NCBI RefSeq assembly: GCF_902459685.1
Contig: NZ_CABPSF010000012.1
Span: 44,061 to 108,060, forward strand
Length of the DNA stretch: 64,000 nucleotides
Direction: 5' to 3'
Source: Pandoraea iniqua
GTDB taxonomy: Bacteria > Pseudomonadota > Gammaproteobacteria > Burkholderiales > Burkholderiaceae
Below, piece after piece: positions 25,715 to 35,712 of this stretch; position 1 is the first letter of the stretch; each line of letters starts with the position of its first letter. The translations under genes and the position numbers were made by a program. The notes below the pieces were generated by a model. It was not told the origin of the DNA. It ran no database searches and saw only the letters and a list, made by a program, of their open reading frames with translations.

Positions 25715-26632
25715 TTATGAGCGGTTGAGCGCGATGACGCGTCCGGTGGCGTCGAACCAGACGGCGCCGTCGCCGAGCATCACGCCTTGGTCGCGCGCAA
25801 ACATCAGACGCGGTACGGCGGCGCCGATGGCGCGCACATAGCTGTCGGTGAAGATTTCGTTGTAACGCGCCAGCAGTGACTTCGGATTGCGCAGAATCAG
25901 CGTCTTGCCGCGCAGCGACACACGCACGGGATAGCGAATCGACTGCGCCACGACATCGCGGCGATCGTCGAGCACGCCCTTGCGGAACATGCCCGCCGCG
26001 CGATTGATCGTTTCGTCGTCGTTGGCACCGGCGGCGCCGTACAGGTGATCGATCTTGCCGGTCTGGATATTCGACATCGCCAGCTCGAACGGCACCGTAC
26101 GGCCGTTGCGCAGATCTTTCCATTGGCCGGAGATCACTTCGCAGCTGCCCGAGGCGCCGCCGCGCTGGCGGTTGATGTCGTCGTGCGAGGCGAATTCGCC
26201 CTCGAACGTGGCGCGCGGCATGCCGCCCGCGTCGAATTCCGTCAGGTGCAGGCGCGACTTGTTCTCGAGCTTGCCGGTGAGTACGGTGTCGCTCTGCGAC
26301 GAGGCGTTCGCATAACGGCCTTCGAGCTTGCCGCCCGACGACGTACGCAGCACGAGCCGCAGCGGGTTGCGCTCGCCGAGTTGACCGCTATAGGTGATGA
26401 GGTGGTTCGCGATCTCACGCTCCGACGGGTCGCAGTCGGCATGGGCCAGCGACGGCATCCATGCCGCGCAAAGCATCGCCAGCGTGGCGAGCCCGATGGC
26501 CACCGCGCGCAGACGAAGGCGGCGTGGGCGCGTCGTTGGGTGTGCCGTCGTACGGCGCGACGTTGCGCCCACACGTTCAGGCAAAGCGAAAGAGTCTCGG
26601 GCGCAACTAGCGTCCGGGGCAGCAGCAATCAT
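25715..26632 (-). CDS. Predicted secreted protein of unknown function in the moa/mob/moe cluster
   Basis: A 305-residue protein that I do not recognise with confidence. The first 40 residues are Arg/Thr-rich, then a hydrophobic stretch (AIGLATLAMLCAAWMPSLAHA, in two parts about 45-65) looks like a signal peptide ending at AHA-D. The mature part has two cysteines (CDPSE and SGSCEVISG), which could form a disulfide in the periplasm. Its C-terminal 110 residues resemble an NTF2/SnoaL-like fold with RYPVRVSLRG and MLGDGAVWFD. It may use a later start closer to the signal peptide. It sits between mobA and moaA on the same strand. Confidence 0.7.
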   Translation of the reverse strand: MIAAAPDASCARDSFALPERVGATSRRTTAHPTTRPRRLRLRAVAIGLATLAMLCAAWMPSLAHADCDPSEREIANHLITYSGQLGERNPLRLVLRTSSGGKLEGRYANASSQSDTVLTGKLENKSRLHLTEFDAGGMPRATFEGEFASHDDINRQRGGASGSCEVISGQWKDLRNGRTVPFELAMSNIQTGKIDHLYGAAGANDDETINRAAGMFRKGVLDDRRDVVAQSIRYPVRVSLRGKTLILRNPKSLLARYNEIFTDSYVRAIGAAVPRLMFARDQGVMLGDGAVWFDATGRVIALNRS

Positions 26633-26789
26633 GAGTTGAGTTCAGGAATTCGGATTCGGGCAGCGTGGCGTGGTGTCTAGGGGTGTCCAGGGGTATCTCG
26701 TGGCTATCGTGGCGTATCGACGTGTCCCGTGATGTCGGGAGCCTTCGATGCCATCTGAGCGTTAGGGGCACCCCACCCGCTGCCGGTGA

Positions 26790-27917
26790 TCATCCGCCGA
26801 TATAGGACATTTCCACTTTCGGCGGCGCATCTTCGGGCAAGCCCGTCGCGGCCGTGCGCAAGGCCGAGTAGCGGTCGGTGCGACCGTGCCAGATATCGCC
26901 GATAGCGGTCGAAATCTGCGCGTCGCTCGCGCCGTTGCGCAACAGCGTGCGCAGGTCGTAACCCGAACTTGCGAACAGGCACAGGTACAACTTGCCTTCC
27001 GTAGACAGCCGCGCACGCGAACAAGTGCCGCAAAACGCGCGCGTGACCGACGAAATGACGCCGACTTCACCGCCACCGTCGCGGTATTGCCAACGTTGGG
27101 CCGTTTCGCCGGGATAGTTCGCTTCGAGGGGTTCGACCGGTAAGGCGTCGTTCAGGCGGGCAATGACCTCGGCCGACGGCAGCACTTCATCCATGCGCCA
27201 GCCGTTCGACGTGCCCACGTCCATGTATTCGATAAAGCGCAATACGACGCCGCTGCCGTGGAAATGGCGCGCCATGGGGACGATATCGCCGTCGTTGGTG
27301 CCGCGTTTGACGACCATGTTGACCTTCACCGGTCCCAACCCGACGTGCTGGGCTTCGGCAATGCCTTCGAGCACGTTCGCGACCGGGAAGTCGACGTCGT
27401 TCATCTGGCGGAAGATCGTGTCGTCCAGACTGTCCAGACTGACCGTCACGCGCGTGAGACCAGCGTCCTTGAGCGACTGGGCCCGGCGCTTGAGCAACGA
27501 GCCGTTGGTCGTGAGCGTGATGTCGAGCGGTTTGCCCGAGGGCGTGCGCAGGCGGGCGAGCATCTCGATGAGACGCTCCAGATGCTTGCGCAGCAGCGGC
27601 TCACCGCCCGTCAGGCGCAGCTTCTCGACACCATGTTCGACGAACAGGCGTGCAGCGCGCTCGATTTCTTCGAAGGAAAGCAGGGAGGATTGCGGCAGGA
27701 AGGTGTAGTCCTTGTCGAACACGTCCTTCGGCATGCAATACACACAGCGGAAGTTGCACCGATCGGTCACCGAAATCCGCAGATCGTGCAGCGGCCTGGC
27801 CAGCGCATCCTGAAGATGGCCGGTGGCTGCGCGCACTTGCGCGGGGATCTGCGGCGTATGCGTCGCATATCGCGCGTCGGTGCGCAGATCGGTGAGTCGG
27901 ATAATCGTTTCGGTCAT
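26790..27917 (-). CDS. moaA: GTP 3',8-cyclase MoaA
   Basis: A 375-residue radical SAM enzyme that starts molybdopterin synthesis by rearranging GTP. The radical SAM cluster is [12 protein letters not shown] (residues about 51-62). The second cluster cysteines lie in [11 protein letters not shown] and the later CLF. The C terminus ends in Gly-Gly, which is functionally required in this family. The N terminus is about 35 residues longer than in typical MoaA. It heads the moaA-unknown-mobA-moeA run. Confidence 0.96.
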   Translation of the reverse strand: MTETIIRLTDLRTDARYATHTPQIPAQVRAATGHLQDALARPLHDLRISVTDRCNFRCVYCMPKDVFDKDYTFLPQSSLLSFEEIERAARLFVEHGVEKLRLTGGEPLLRKHLERLIEMLARLRTPSGKPLDITLTTNGSLLKRRAQSLKDAGLTRVTVSLDSLDDTIFRQMNDVDFPVANVLEGIAEAQHVGLGPVKVNMVVKRGTNDGDIVPMARHFHGSGVVLRFIEYMDVGTSNGWRMDEVLPSAEVIARLNDALPVEPLEANYPGETAQRWQYRDGGGEVGVISSVTRAFCGTCSRARLSTEGKLYLCLFASSGYDLRTLLRNGASDAQISTAIGDIWHGRTDRYSALRTAATGLPEDAPPKVEMSYIGG

Positions 27918-28146
27918 GGTGGGGCCTTGGCTTGCGTCTCCATTCTAGCGAATTGGCATGTTCGCCGCCGAAACCGGGATTTTTGGACGGAATTACCGTC
28001 GCGCCGGGAGTCGGGCAGCAACCAGTTCGATGCGGGACATCAAGCCAGTGTCAGGCATCACGATACGGGCAGTGCGTCGCACGCACAAGTCGGGACAACA
28101 CGAGGGCGTCCCGATATTCGCATGAGTCGCTGCCACGTTATGTCTT

Positions 28147-28198
28147 TGCGCTTGTGGGCGCTCTTGGGTGCTCTTGGGCGCTTGTGTGCACGCTTGTG
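28147..28198 (+). repeat. Degenerate 10-bp tandem repeat
   Basis: Units TGCGCTTGTG, GGCGCTCTTG, GGTGCTCTTG and GGCGCTTGTG, then a 12-bp variant, run head to tail in non-coding DNA between moaA and the rne terminator. Confidence 0.65.
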
Positions 28199-28222
28199 CG
28201 TCTCTTATGGGCGCATCCAATG

Positions 28223-28248
28223 AAAAAGGGGGCCGAAGCCCCCTTTTT
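28223..28248 (-). terminator. Rho-independent terminator of rne
   Basis: AAAAAGGGGGC and GCCCCCTTTTT enclose a CGAA loop, about 90 nt beyond the rne stop codon. It is symmetrical and could act in both directions. Confidence 0.88.
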
Positions 28249-28335
28249 GGCGTCACGGCAGTTGCCTGACGTTGACCGGTGCTGCCTCAGTTGCCTGAGG
28301 CTGCATCGACTTTGTCAGGGCAACATGTCGCCCTC

Positions 28336-31300
28336 TCAGGCAATGTGATCCGATGACGTCTGCGTTTCCACTTGCTCCATCGGGCCGGTGTTGACCGGTG
28401 CAGGTGCACGGCGCTGACGCTGCACGCGCGGTGCCGGAGCGGCTTGCGCTGCCGCTTCCTTGGCTGCGCGATGCTTGTCGGCATCGGTGTGGACCCAGAC
28501 CAGACCCACGCTCTGGAGCGTGCTTTCCAACGCGCCTTGCTCGACGACCGGCGTCACGCTGACCGACACGGGCTTCTGCGTCACGACTTCCGTGACCGCA
28601 GCGGCCGCTTCCGGTTGTGCCGGGACGGCCGGTGCCACGTAGGCAGGCGCTTGCGTGGCGACTTCCACCGGCTTGGCGGTTTCGACCGGTGCCGCTTGCA
28701 CCGGCGCCGGTTCCACCGGAGCGCTGGCGCTGGCAGCCGTTGCGGCGATTTCGGTCAGGGCTTCAGCCGGTACCGTCGGCTGTGCCGGGGCCGGCGTTGC
28801 TGCCGGCAGCGGCGTGCTCACCGGCGGAACGATCGGCGCGGCAACTTCCACGGCGGGCAGCGGCGCAACGTTCACCGGTGCGACCGGTTCCGTGACGACC
28901 TGCACCGGCACTTCCGGCGTTGCCACCGGGGCGGCTTCAGTCACCGTTGCGACGGCAACTGCCGGCGCTGCGGGAGCGACTTGAGCTGCAACCGGGGCCG
29001 CTTGGGTTTGCACCTGCTCCAGCGTCGGCGTTGCGACGGCGGGCGTGGTTTCAACCGGTTGGAACGTTTGGGTCGGTGCTTGAGCCGTTGCATGAGCAGG
29101 TTCAGCGTGAACCTGAGCAGTCGCAACGGTAGCCGCGGTGGCAGCAGCGGCCACGACGGCCGGTGCGACAGCTTGCGGCGCTACGTGCTCAGCGCGCGCT
29201 TCCGTCACGGCCGGTGCCGCAGCGTATTCCGATGCTGCACTTTCCGTGCTTTCCACGCCTTCGCCTTGCTCGCCTTCGGCATGCAGTTGCTGCTCACCGG
29301 CTTCGCGCTCGCGACGGCCACCACGACGGCCACGACGGCGGCTGCGGCGACGCTCTTCGTTCGCCTGTTCACTTTCGTCACCAGCCACGCCTTGGGCGCC
29401 TTCGGCTTGCGCGCCTTGGGCGGCCAGACGGTCGTGCTGATCGTACTCGGCGTCTTCACCAGCGCTCAACGGGGCAGCCACTTGCGCCGCGCGTTGCGGA
29501 GCAGCAGCTTGTTGACCCTCGGCGCCTTCGGTCTGACGGCGGTTGCGATCGCGGCGATTGCCACGCTCGCGGCCTTCGCGCGGTTCGCGACCGTCTTCGG
29601 CGCGCACTTCCTGCGCCGGTTGACGTTGTGCGTCGTCGCGCTCGCGCTTGTCGCGGCCTTCCTGACGGTCGGTGCGTTCGTTACGATCGCCACGCTCATT
29701 GCGGTCATTACGTTCGGTGCGCTCATTGCGCTCCGTACGGTCGCCGCGTTCGTTGCGATCATTGCGCTCGTTACGGTCATTACGATCGGCACGTTGCTCG
29801 TTACGATCCGTGCGCTCGGCACGTTCCGGACGCGCAGCGCGGCCTTCGCGTGCCGGCTGGCCCGCGTTGTCCTTACCCGTCTTGTTCTCGTCGCGGGCGT
29901 TGCCACGGCGATTACGGTTTTGCTGATGCGGACGATCATGACGCTCGCGCGGCGGACGTGCTGCCGGCTTGGCCGGGGCTTCGTCCTTGACCGGTGCCGG
30001 CGCGGCAGGCTCGAGGCCCAGCAGACGCTTCACGAAACCGATGAAACCACCGCTACGCACCGGGGCTGCCGGGGCAGGGGCTGCGGCGACCGGTTCCGGA
30101 CGCGGTTGCGCTGCCGGGGCCGGCTGCTCGGGCGTGATGCCCTTGACGGCGGCTTCCTGACGCGGACGCACGTCTTCCTTCTTCTTGCTGTAACCGGCCG
30201 GATCGTCTTCCGATGCGCGGGCGGCTTCCTCGGCGAGCGCGTAGCTGGCCTTGGGCGCGTCCAGACGCGGGTCGTCGAAGCGCAGGCGCTCCAGCTTGTA
30301 ATGCGGCGTCTCGAGGTGCTTGTTCGGGATCAGCAGCACGCCAACCTTGAAGCGCGCTTCGATCTTGTTGATTTCCTGACGCTTTTCATTGAGCAGGAAA
30401 GCGGCGACTTCGACAGGCACCTGGCAGTGAATCGCTGCCGTGTGCTCCTTCATCGCTTCTTCCTGAATGATGCGCAGGACTTGCAGTGCCGACGATTCGG
30501 CATCGCGGATGTGGCCGGTGCCATTGCAACGCGGGCAGGTCACGTGCGTGCCTTCTGAGAGCGACGGGCGCAGGCGCTGACGCGAGAGTTCCATCAGGCC
30601 GAAACGCGAGATCTTGCCCATCTGGACGCGCGCACGGTCGTGCTTGAGCGCATCCTTCACACGTTGTTCGACTTCACGCTGGCTCTTGGCCGACTCCATG
30701 TCGATGAAGTCGATCACGATCAGGCCGCCGAGGTCACGCAGACGCAACTGGCGCGCGACTTCGTCGGCAGCTTCCAGATTGGTGCGCAGGGCGGTCTCTT
30801 CGATGTCCGCACCCTTGGTGGCGCGTGCCGAGTTCACGTCGATCGACACCAGTGCTTCGGTGTGGTCGATCACGATGGCGCCGCCCGAGGGCAGCGGCAC
30901 CTGACGCGAGTAAGCCGTTTCGATCTGGTGTTCGATCTGGAAACGCGAGAACAGGGGCACGTCGTCGCGGTACTGCTTCACGCGATTGAGATGGTCGGGC
31001 ATGACCACCTGCATGAAGTTGCGGGCCTGTTCGGAAATTTCTTCCGTATCGATGAGAATTTCACCGATATCCGGTTGGAAATAGTCACGGATGGCGCGGA
31101 TGACCAAGCTCGATTCGAGATAGATCAGCGCCGAGTCGCGCGGCAGTTCGATGTTGTTGGCGGCGCCTTCGACGGCGTGCCACAGTTGCAGCAGGTAGTT
31201 CAGGTCCCACTGGAGCTCTTCGGCCGAGCGGCCGATACCGGCCGTGCGGGCGATGATGCTCATGCCTTCGGGCAGTTCGAGCTGCCCCATCGTTTCGCGC

Positions 31301-31749
31301 AGTTCCTGACGATCTTCACCCTCGATGCGGCGCGACACGCCACCACCACGGGGGTTGTTCGGCATCAGCACGAGGTAACGGCCGGCCAGCGAGATGAACG
31401 TGGTCAGGGCTGCGCCCTTGTTACCGCGCTCTTCCTTTTCCACCTGAACGATGAGTTCCTGACCTTCGGACAGGGCATCCTGAATGCGCGCATTGCGCAC
31501 ATCGGCGCCGTCGCGGAAGTACGCGCGGGCGACTTCCTTGAACGGCAGGAAGCCGTGGCGGCCTTCGCCGTAGTTGACGAAGCAGGCTTCGAGGGAGGGT
31601 TCGATACGGGTGATGACACCCTTGTAGATGTTGCCTTTACGCTGTTCGCGTCCGGCCGTCTCGATATCGATGTCGATGAGTTTTTGCCCATCGACAATGG
31701 CCACGCGCAGTTCTTCCTGCTGCGTGGCGTTGAACAACATGCGTTTCAT
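28336..31749 (-). CDS. rne: Ribonuclease E
   Basis: A 1137-residue endoribonuclease that initiates mRNA decay and processes rRNA and tRNA. The N-terminal catalytic half has an S1 domain ([21 protein letters not shown], in two parts about 35-60), the DNase-I-like segment with catalytic acidic residues ([15 protein letters not shown]) and the Zn-link cysteines CPRC (about 403-406). The C-terminal half, from about 520, is disordered: an Arg/Asn/Asp/Glu repeat region (about 630-700), an Arg-rich [13 protein letters not shown] patch, then a long Ala/Pro/Val tail. It presumably scaffolds a degradosome. The start at 31749 has GGGAG upstream and it is divergent from rluC, as in many proteobacteria. 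Confidence 0.96.
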   Translation of the reverse strand: MKRMLFNATQQEELRVAIVDGQKLIDIDIETAGREQRKGNIYKGVITRIEPSLEACFVNYGEGRHGFLPFKEVARAYFRDGADVRNARIQDALSEGQELIVQVEKEERGNKGAALTTFISLAGRYLVLMPNNPRGGGVSRRIEGEDRQELRETMGQLELPEGMSIIARTAGIGRSAEELQWDLNYLLQLWHAVEGAANNIELPRDSALIYLESSLVIRAIRDYFQPDIGEILIDTEEISEQARNFMQVVMPDHLNRVKQYRDDVPLFSRFQIEHQIETAYSRQVPLPSGGAIVIDHTEALVSIDVNSARATKGADIEETALRTNLEAADEVARQLRLRDLGGLIVIDFIDMESAKSQREVEQRVKDALKHDRARVQMGKISRFGLMELSRQRLRPSLSEGTHVTCPRCNGTGHIRDAESSALQVLRIIQEEAMKEHTAAIHCQVPVEVAAFLLNEKRQEINKIEARFKVGVLLIPNKHLETPHYKLERLRFDDPRLDAPKASYALAEEAARASEDDPAGYSKKKEDVRPRQEAAVKGITPEQPAPAAQPRPEPVAAAPAPAAPVRSGGFIGFVKRLLGLEPAAPAPVKDEAPAKPAARPPRERHDRPHQQNRNRRGNARDENKTGKDNAGQPAREGRAARPERAERTDRNEQRADRNDRNERNDRNERGDRTERNERTERNDRNERGDRNERTDRQEGRDKRERDDAQRQPAQEVRAEDGREPREGRERGNRRDRNRRQTEGAEGQQAAAPQRAAQVAAPLSAGEDAEYDQHDRLAAQGAQAEGAQGVAGDESEQANEERRRSRRRGRRGGRREREAGEQQLHAEGEQGEGVESTESAASEYAAAPAVTEARAEHVAPQAVAPAVVAAAATAATVATAQVHAEPAHATAQAPTQTFQPVETTPAVATPTLEQVQTQAAPVAAQVAPAAPAVAVATVTEAAPVATPEVPVQVVTEPVAPVNVAPLPAVEVAAPIVPPVSTPLPAATPAPAQPTVPAEALTEIAATAASASAPVEPAPVQAAPVETAKPVEVATQAPAYVAPAVPAQPEAAAAVTEVVTQKPVSVSVTPVVEQGALESTLQSVGLVWVHTDADKHRAAKEAAAQAAPAPRVQRQRRAPAPVNTGPMEQVETQTSSDHIA

Positions 31750-32361
31750 GAAAACGACTCCCACCCGCCGCTAATGCGAATGCGCAGAGCGTCGGGCACG
31801 TATCACTCGAGTTATCCAACACGCGAGGTTCGAGCCGGAGGTGGAAGAATTGCCGGGGAGGTCCGGGCGATGAGGCCCACGGACGCAAAGGCGCCTGCGA
31901 ATACGCTAACGCGCTCGCCCGGAACCGCCGAAGTGCCATATAACGCCGGCACAGCGCGGATTACTTCGGGTTTGCAGTCCGTAACACGAGAAACTTCATC
32001 AGCATTTTCTCGGGGCGCCTGCCGACACTTATTCTTATTGTGGCGGCGCCTCAATCTCGACTTTTGCGCGAACGATATTCACAAAGCGATCAGCCTGAAA
32101 GAATGGACTCCAGTCTGACCGCCAAAAAATTCTATAACCACCAACTCTATCCGCGTCATGCGCGCTGCGACCGAAGCGGCCTATGGGCCAGACTTCCTGC
32201 CGACGCTGCGTGACGTGCGTGCGCTCGCTGCTCCAGGGTCACCGGACGAGCAGCCTGCCCGGGGTGCAAGTAAAATACCGTTTTGGGGTATGCACCAGCA
32301 GAGGTGTGGATTTGGCACGATTCCCGCTACCGCCACCTCTGTCGGACAAATTATATTCATA
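31750..32361. other. Divergent rne/rluC regulatory interval
   Basis: A 612-bp gap without a convincing gene. It should contain the long rne leader and the rluC promoter. A bulged 12-bp hairpin at 32014-32050 is its clearest structure. TATATT at 32352-32357 lies only 4 nt before the chosen rluC ATG. Confidence 0.6.
32014..32050 (-). promoter_or_regulatory. Bulged hairpin in the probable rne leader
   Basis: GGCGCC, GCC and ACA pair with TGT, GGC and GGCGCC, giving 12 bp with two single-base bulges on one arm and an 11-nt A/T-rich loop. It lies about 265 nt upstream of the rne start. RNase E is known to regulate its own mRNA through leader hairpins in enterobacteria; a similar role here is inference. 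Confidence 0.5.
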
Positions 32362-33366
32362 ATGAATGAGTTAGGCAAAAGTCGGCACAAAATGGTTGCG
32401 CCGGCACCCGCACCACAGGTGCGGTTGGTCGAAGTCGATGACGGCTCGGCCGGTCAGCGGATCGATAATTTCCTCCTGCGTGAGTGCAAAGGGGTACCGA
32501 AAAGTCACGTTTATCGGATTCTTCGCAGCGGCGAAGTCCGCGTAAACAAAGGGAGAGTAGACGCAGCCTATCGACTTGTCCTGGGCGATATCATCCGAAT
32601 TCCCCCGGTTCGCGTGGCTGCCGGTTCCAACGAACCCCAGACTCACGTTCCCGCCGCCACATTCCCCGTATTGTTCGAAGACGATTACCTGCTGGCCATC
32701 AATAAGCCGGCCGGCGTGGCCGTGCACGGTGGCAGCGGCGTGTCGTTCGGTGTGATCGAGCAATTGCGCCGGGCCATGCCGCAACTGAAGTTTCTCGAAC
32801 TGGTACACCGCCTCGACCGCGATACGTCGGGCATTCTGCTGCTTGCCAAGAAGCGCGCCGCGCTGGTCGGCATGCACGAGCAGATTCGCCACAACCGGAT
32901 GGACAAGCGTTATCTGGCTTGTGTCACCGGCGAATGGCGCGACAAGCTGCGGGCGGTCAAAGCGCCGCTATATAAATACGTCACGTCCGAGGGGGAGCGC
33001 CGCGTCAGGGTGCAGGAAGACGGCCAGCAATCGCACACCGTATTTCGCATGATGGAGTCGTTTCCGCCTTATACCTTGCTGGAAGCGGAACTGAAAACGG
33101 GACGAACCCATCAGATACGCGTTCATCTGGCACACTGCGGCACCCCGATCGTGGGCGACGACAAGTACGGCGACTTCACGCTGAACAAAAACCTCGCCCG
33201 TCCCGGCGCCAAGCCCGGTATCAAGCGCATGTTCCTGCACGCCTGGCGGCTGAAGTTCACGCATCCCGTGCTCGATACGCCGATTGCACTGGAAGCTGCG
33301 TTACCGCCAGAATGTGAGCAATTCCTGAATCAACTTCGAGGCGCTCCCGCCGATGCCAAGCCCTGA
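32362..33366 (+). CDS. rluC: 23S rRNA pseudouridine synthase RluC
   Basis: A 334-residue RluA-family pseudouridine synthase. An N-terminal S4 RNA-binding domain (about residues 25-85) is followed by the catalytic domain with HRLDRDTSGILLLAK (about 150-164), which holds the catalytic Asp, and TGRTHQIRVH. RluC modifies three uridines of 23S rRNA near the peptidyl transferase centre. Divergence from rne supports RluC over RluD. The frame is open to 32158, but the added part is unlike the family. No Shine-Dalgarno sequence precedes the ATG at 32362. Confidence 0.92.
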   Translation: MNELGKSRHKMVAPAPAPQVRLVEVDDGSAGQRIDNFLLRECKGVPKSHVYRILRSGEVRVNKGRVDAAYRLVLGDIIRIPPVRVAAGSNEPQTHVPAATFPVLFEDDYLLAINKPAGVAVHGGSGVSFGVIEQLRRAMPQLKFLELVHRLDRDTSGILLLAKKRAALVGMHEQIRHNRMDKRYLACVTGEWRDKLRAVKAPLYKYVTSEGERRVRVQEDGQQSHTVFRMMESFPPYTLLEAELKTGRTHQIRVHLAHCGTPIVGDDKYGDFTLNKNLARPGAKPGIKRMFLHAWRLKFTHPVLDTPIALEAALPPECEQFLNQLRGAPADAKP

Positions 33367-34015
33367 GTTCGACCTGGTCGTTTTCGACTGGGACGGGACG
33401 TTGATGGATTCGACGCCCACCATTACCCGCTGTATTCAGGCGGCCTGCCGCGACCTTGGGTTGCCTGTGCCGACTGACGAACTGGCCAGCCATGTCATCG
33501 GGCTGGGGCTGCGTGACGCCTTGCAAATGGCCGTTCCAACGCTCGATCCTGCACACTATCCGCGCCTTTCCGAGCGCTATCGCTTTCACTATCTGATAGG
33601 TGACAAGGCCACCGTGCTGTTCCCGGGTGTCCGTGAATTGCTGGAAGAACTGCGCTCGCGCGGTCGATTTCTGGCCGTGGCGACCGGTAAGTCGCGCGTT
33701 GGCCTGAACCGCGCGCTGGAATCGGCAGGCCTGATGCGCACGTTCGACGCGACCCGTTGCGCGGATGAGACATTCTCGAAACCGCATCCGGCCATGCTTC
33801 AGGAACTGACCCGTGAGCTTGGGCAGGATTTGCGCCGCACCGTCATGATCGGCGACACCACGCACGACTTGCAGATGGCGCATAGCGCCGGAGCGGCGAG
33901 CGTGGCGGTGGCTTATGGCGGCGCGCATCCGCGCGATCAGCTTGAGGCGCTCGCGCCGGCGTTCTGCGCGGGCAGCGTGGCGGAACTGCGCGAGTGGCTG
34001 TTGGAACGGGTGTGA
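33353..34015 (+). CDS. HAD-superfamily hydrolase, phosphoglycolate-phosphatase-like
   Basis: A 220-residue HAD subfamily IA phosphatase. Motif I is FDWDGTLMDS (residues about 10-19), motif III is the SKPHP region with its Lys, and motif IV is GDTTHDLQMA. The start overlaps the rluC end by 14 bp. Homologues in this position beside rluC are often annotated as phosphoglycolate phosphatase-like, but the substrate is not shown. It overlaps the next gene by 4 bp (GTGA). Confidence 0.9.
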   Translation: MPSPEFDLVVFDWDGTLMDSTPTITRCIQAACRDLGLPVPTDELASHVIGLGLRDALQMAVPTLDPAHYPRLSERYRFHYLIGDKATVLFPGVRELLEELRSRGRFLAVATGKSRVGLNRALESAGLMRTFDATRCADETFSKPHPAMLQELTRELGQDLRRTVMIGDTTHDLQMAHSAGAASVAVAYGGAHPRDQLEALAPAFCAGSVAELREWLLERV

Positions 34016-34482
34016 GCGAAGCCGTGACCGACCCCGTGATCGACCCCGTGAGCGAAGCCGCCGCCCCCCAATCGATCTGTGCCGGTAGCGCGCTGGAAGA
34101 CGGCGGGCTCGGCGTGCGTTTCGAAGTGCTGGTCGGCGGCCACCGCACGCCAGCCTTCGTGATTCGCTACGACGGGCAGGTGTACGGCTACCTCAATCAG
34201 TGCGCCCACGTGCCCATGGAGCTGGACTGGTCGGAGGGGCAGTTCTTCGAGACGTCCGGCTTATACTTGATGTGCGCTACGCATGGCGCGACGTACGAGC
34301 CCCATACCGGGCATTGTGTCGGTGGCCCGTGCCGTGGCGGGGCATTGCAGCCGGTACGGGTCGAGGAACGGCCGACCGCAGCCGACGGGGTATCGCCGGA
34401 TGCCGCCCTCGCCGGGACGACGGTCGTCTGGTGGCCGGATGCCTATATACAAGTGCCCGATGCGCCTGCATCGAGCGCGTGA
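34012..34482 (+). CDS. Rieske [2Fe-2S] domain protein
   Basis: A 156-residue single-domain Rieske ferredoxin-like protein. The cluster ligands are visible as CAHVPMELDW (Cys-x-His) and CATHGA (Cys-x2-His), about 20 residues apart. The GTG at 34012 overlaps the stop of the HAD gene (GTGA), so translation is probably coupled; a GTG at 33994 is also in frame. It lacks an oxygenase catalytic domain. The rluC-HAD-Rieske-sppA order suggests co-transcription, but its redox role is unknown. Confidence 0.88.
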   Translation: MSEAVTDPVIDPVSEAAAPQSICAGSALEDGGLGVRFEVLVGGHRTPAFVIRYDGQVYGYLNQCAHVPMELDWSEGQFFETSGLYLMCATHGATYEPHTGHCVGGPCRGGALQPVRVEERPTAADGVSPDAALAGTTVVWWPDAYIQVPDAPASSA

Positions 34483-34558
34483 AGCAACCTGAACTCGACC
34501 TGAATTCGACGACTGCCGAACTTCCACCGCATTTCCCTCAAGCTTTTCTGGATAACGT

Positions 34559-35614
34559 ATGGCCGACTCCCTGCCGCCCGACTCGCCCCGCACCGAACCC
34601 GGTTTTCCGCCGCCCGGTGGGCGTCCCCCTTCGGGAGGCAGTGGGAGCCCGCGTGACCCCCGCGACGTGAAGCCGTGGGAGCGCGAGATGCTCGAAAAGG
34701 TGCTGATGGCCGGCATCAAGGAGCAGCGGGCTGCCCGTCGCTGGAAAATCTTCTTTCGCCTGCTGATGCTGGCGATCGTTGCCCTCGTCGTCTGGTCGAT
34801 TTTCGATATCGACGGGAGCAGCAGCACATCGTCCGCTGGCGGTTCCGGCAAGCACACGGCGCTCGTGACACTGAGCGGCGAAATTTCCCCGGATAGTCAG
34901 GCCAGTGCCGAAAAGATCAACTCGGCACTCGAGTCGGCGTTCGACGATTCCTCGGCCGCCGGCGTGATCCTGCGTATCAACAGCCCGGGCGGCAGCCCGG
35001 TGCAGGCCGGCATGATCTACGACGATATCGCCCGTCTGCGTGCGAAATATCCGAAGAAGCCGCTGTACGTCGTCGTCGAGGAAATTTGTGCATCGGGCGG
35101 CTATTACGTGGCCGCCGCTGCCGACAAGATCTATGTCGACAAGGCGAGCATCGTCGGGTCCATCGGCGTGTTGATGGACGGTTTCGGCTTCACGGGGCTC
35201 ATGGACAAGCTCGGCGTCGAGCGGCGTTTGTTGACGGCCGGCCGCAACAAGGGCTTCCTCGACCCGTTCTCGCCCCAGACCGATCAACAGAAGACGTACG
35301 CGCTCGACATGCTTGAGCAGGTGCATCAGCAGTTCATCGGGGCCGTTAAGAAGGGACGTGGTGACCGTCTGAAGGACGATCCGGACCTGTTCAGTGGTCT
35401 CTTCTGGACGGGCCAGCGCGCCATCGAACTGGGGCTGGCCGACGGCACTGGCACGGTGGATTCGGTCGCTCGCGACGTGTTGAAAGCGCCCGATCTGGTC
35501 GACTACACCGTCAAGGAAAACCTGCCGGAGCGCATGGCGCGCCGGTTCGGTGCGGCGGTCGGCACGGCGGCAATGAAGACGATGATGATGGGTTCGTCGC
35601 TGTCGCTGAAGTAA
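34559..35614 (+). CDS. sppA: S49-family signal peptide peptidase SppA
   Basis: A 351-residue membrane-anchored serine peptidase that degrades leftover signal peptides. A Pro/Gly-rich cytoplasmic N terminus (1-40) is followed by one membrane segment (about 64-82) and the S49 domain. The proposed catalytic Ser is in CASGGYY (about 179) and the Lys in AGRNKGF (about 231). The 52-residue Ser-Lys spacing matches the short, B. subtilis SppA-like class. INSPGG is also conserved. It ends the rluC-HAD-Rieske-sppA run. Confidence 0.92.
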   Translation: MADSLPPDSPRTEPGFPPPGGRPPSGGSGSPRDPRDVKPWEREMLEKVLMAGIKEQRAARRWKIFFRLLMLAIVALVVWSIFDIDGSSSTSSAGGSGKHTALVTLSGEISPDSQASAEKINSALESAFDDSSAAGVILRINSPGGSPVQAGMIYDDIARLRAKYPKKPLYVVVEEICASGGYYVAAAADKIYVDKASIVGSIGVLMDGFGFTGLMDKLGVERRLLTAGRNKGFLDPFSPQTDQQKTYALDMLEQVHQQFIGAVKKGRGDRLKDDPDLFSGLFWTGQRAIELGLADGTGTVDSVARDVLKAPDLVDYTVKENLPERMARRFGAAVGTAAMKTMMMGSSLSLK

Positions 35615-35670
35615 CCGGATTTTCGAGGCGGGGGCCCGCTCGCGGGCGGCGTTTCCGGTGAAAATCGAAG

Positions 35671-35708
35671 AAAAACCCCACGGGAACGGAAGTTTTCGTG
35701 GGGTTTTT
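35671..35708. terminator. Bidirectional terminator between sppA and the convergent methyltransferase gene
   Basis: AAAAACCCCACG and CGTGGGGTTTTT form a 12-bp stem around a 14-nt loop, with T runs on both strands. It serves convergent genes on either side. Confidence 0.9.
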
Positions 35709-35712
35709 GTTT

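Larger units (their letters stand above)
27918..28335. other. Non-coding interval between moaA and rne
   Basis: A 418-bp gap with no convincing gene. It holds the upstream region of moaA, a degenerate 10-bp tandem repeat (28147-28198), the rne terminator (28223-28248) and a small stem, GCCTCA/TGAGGC, at about 28284-28301. Confidence 0.6.

Noticed and set aside
29640..29850. Short repeats resembling a CRISPR array
   Set aside because: The units are in-frame codon repeats of the RNase E tail, without unique spacers or constant repeat length, and no cas gene is present.
28372..30558. A 728-codon plus-strand reading frame over rne
   Set aside because: It mirrors the repetitive RNase E tail and has no independent protein signature.
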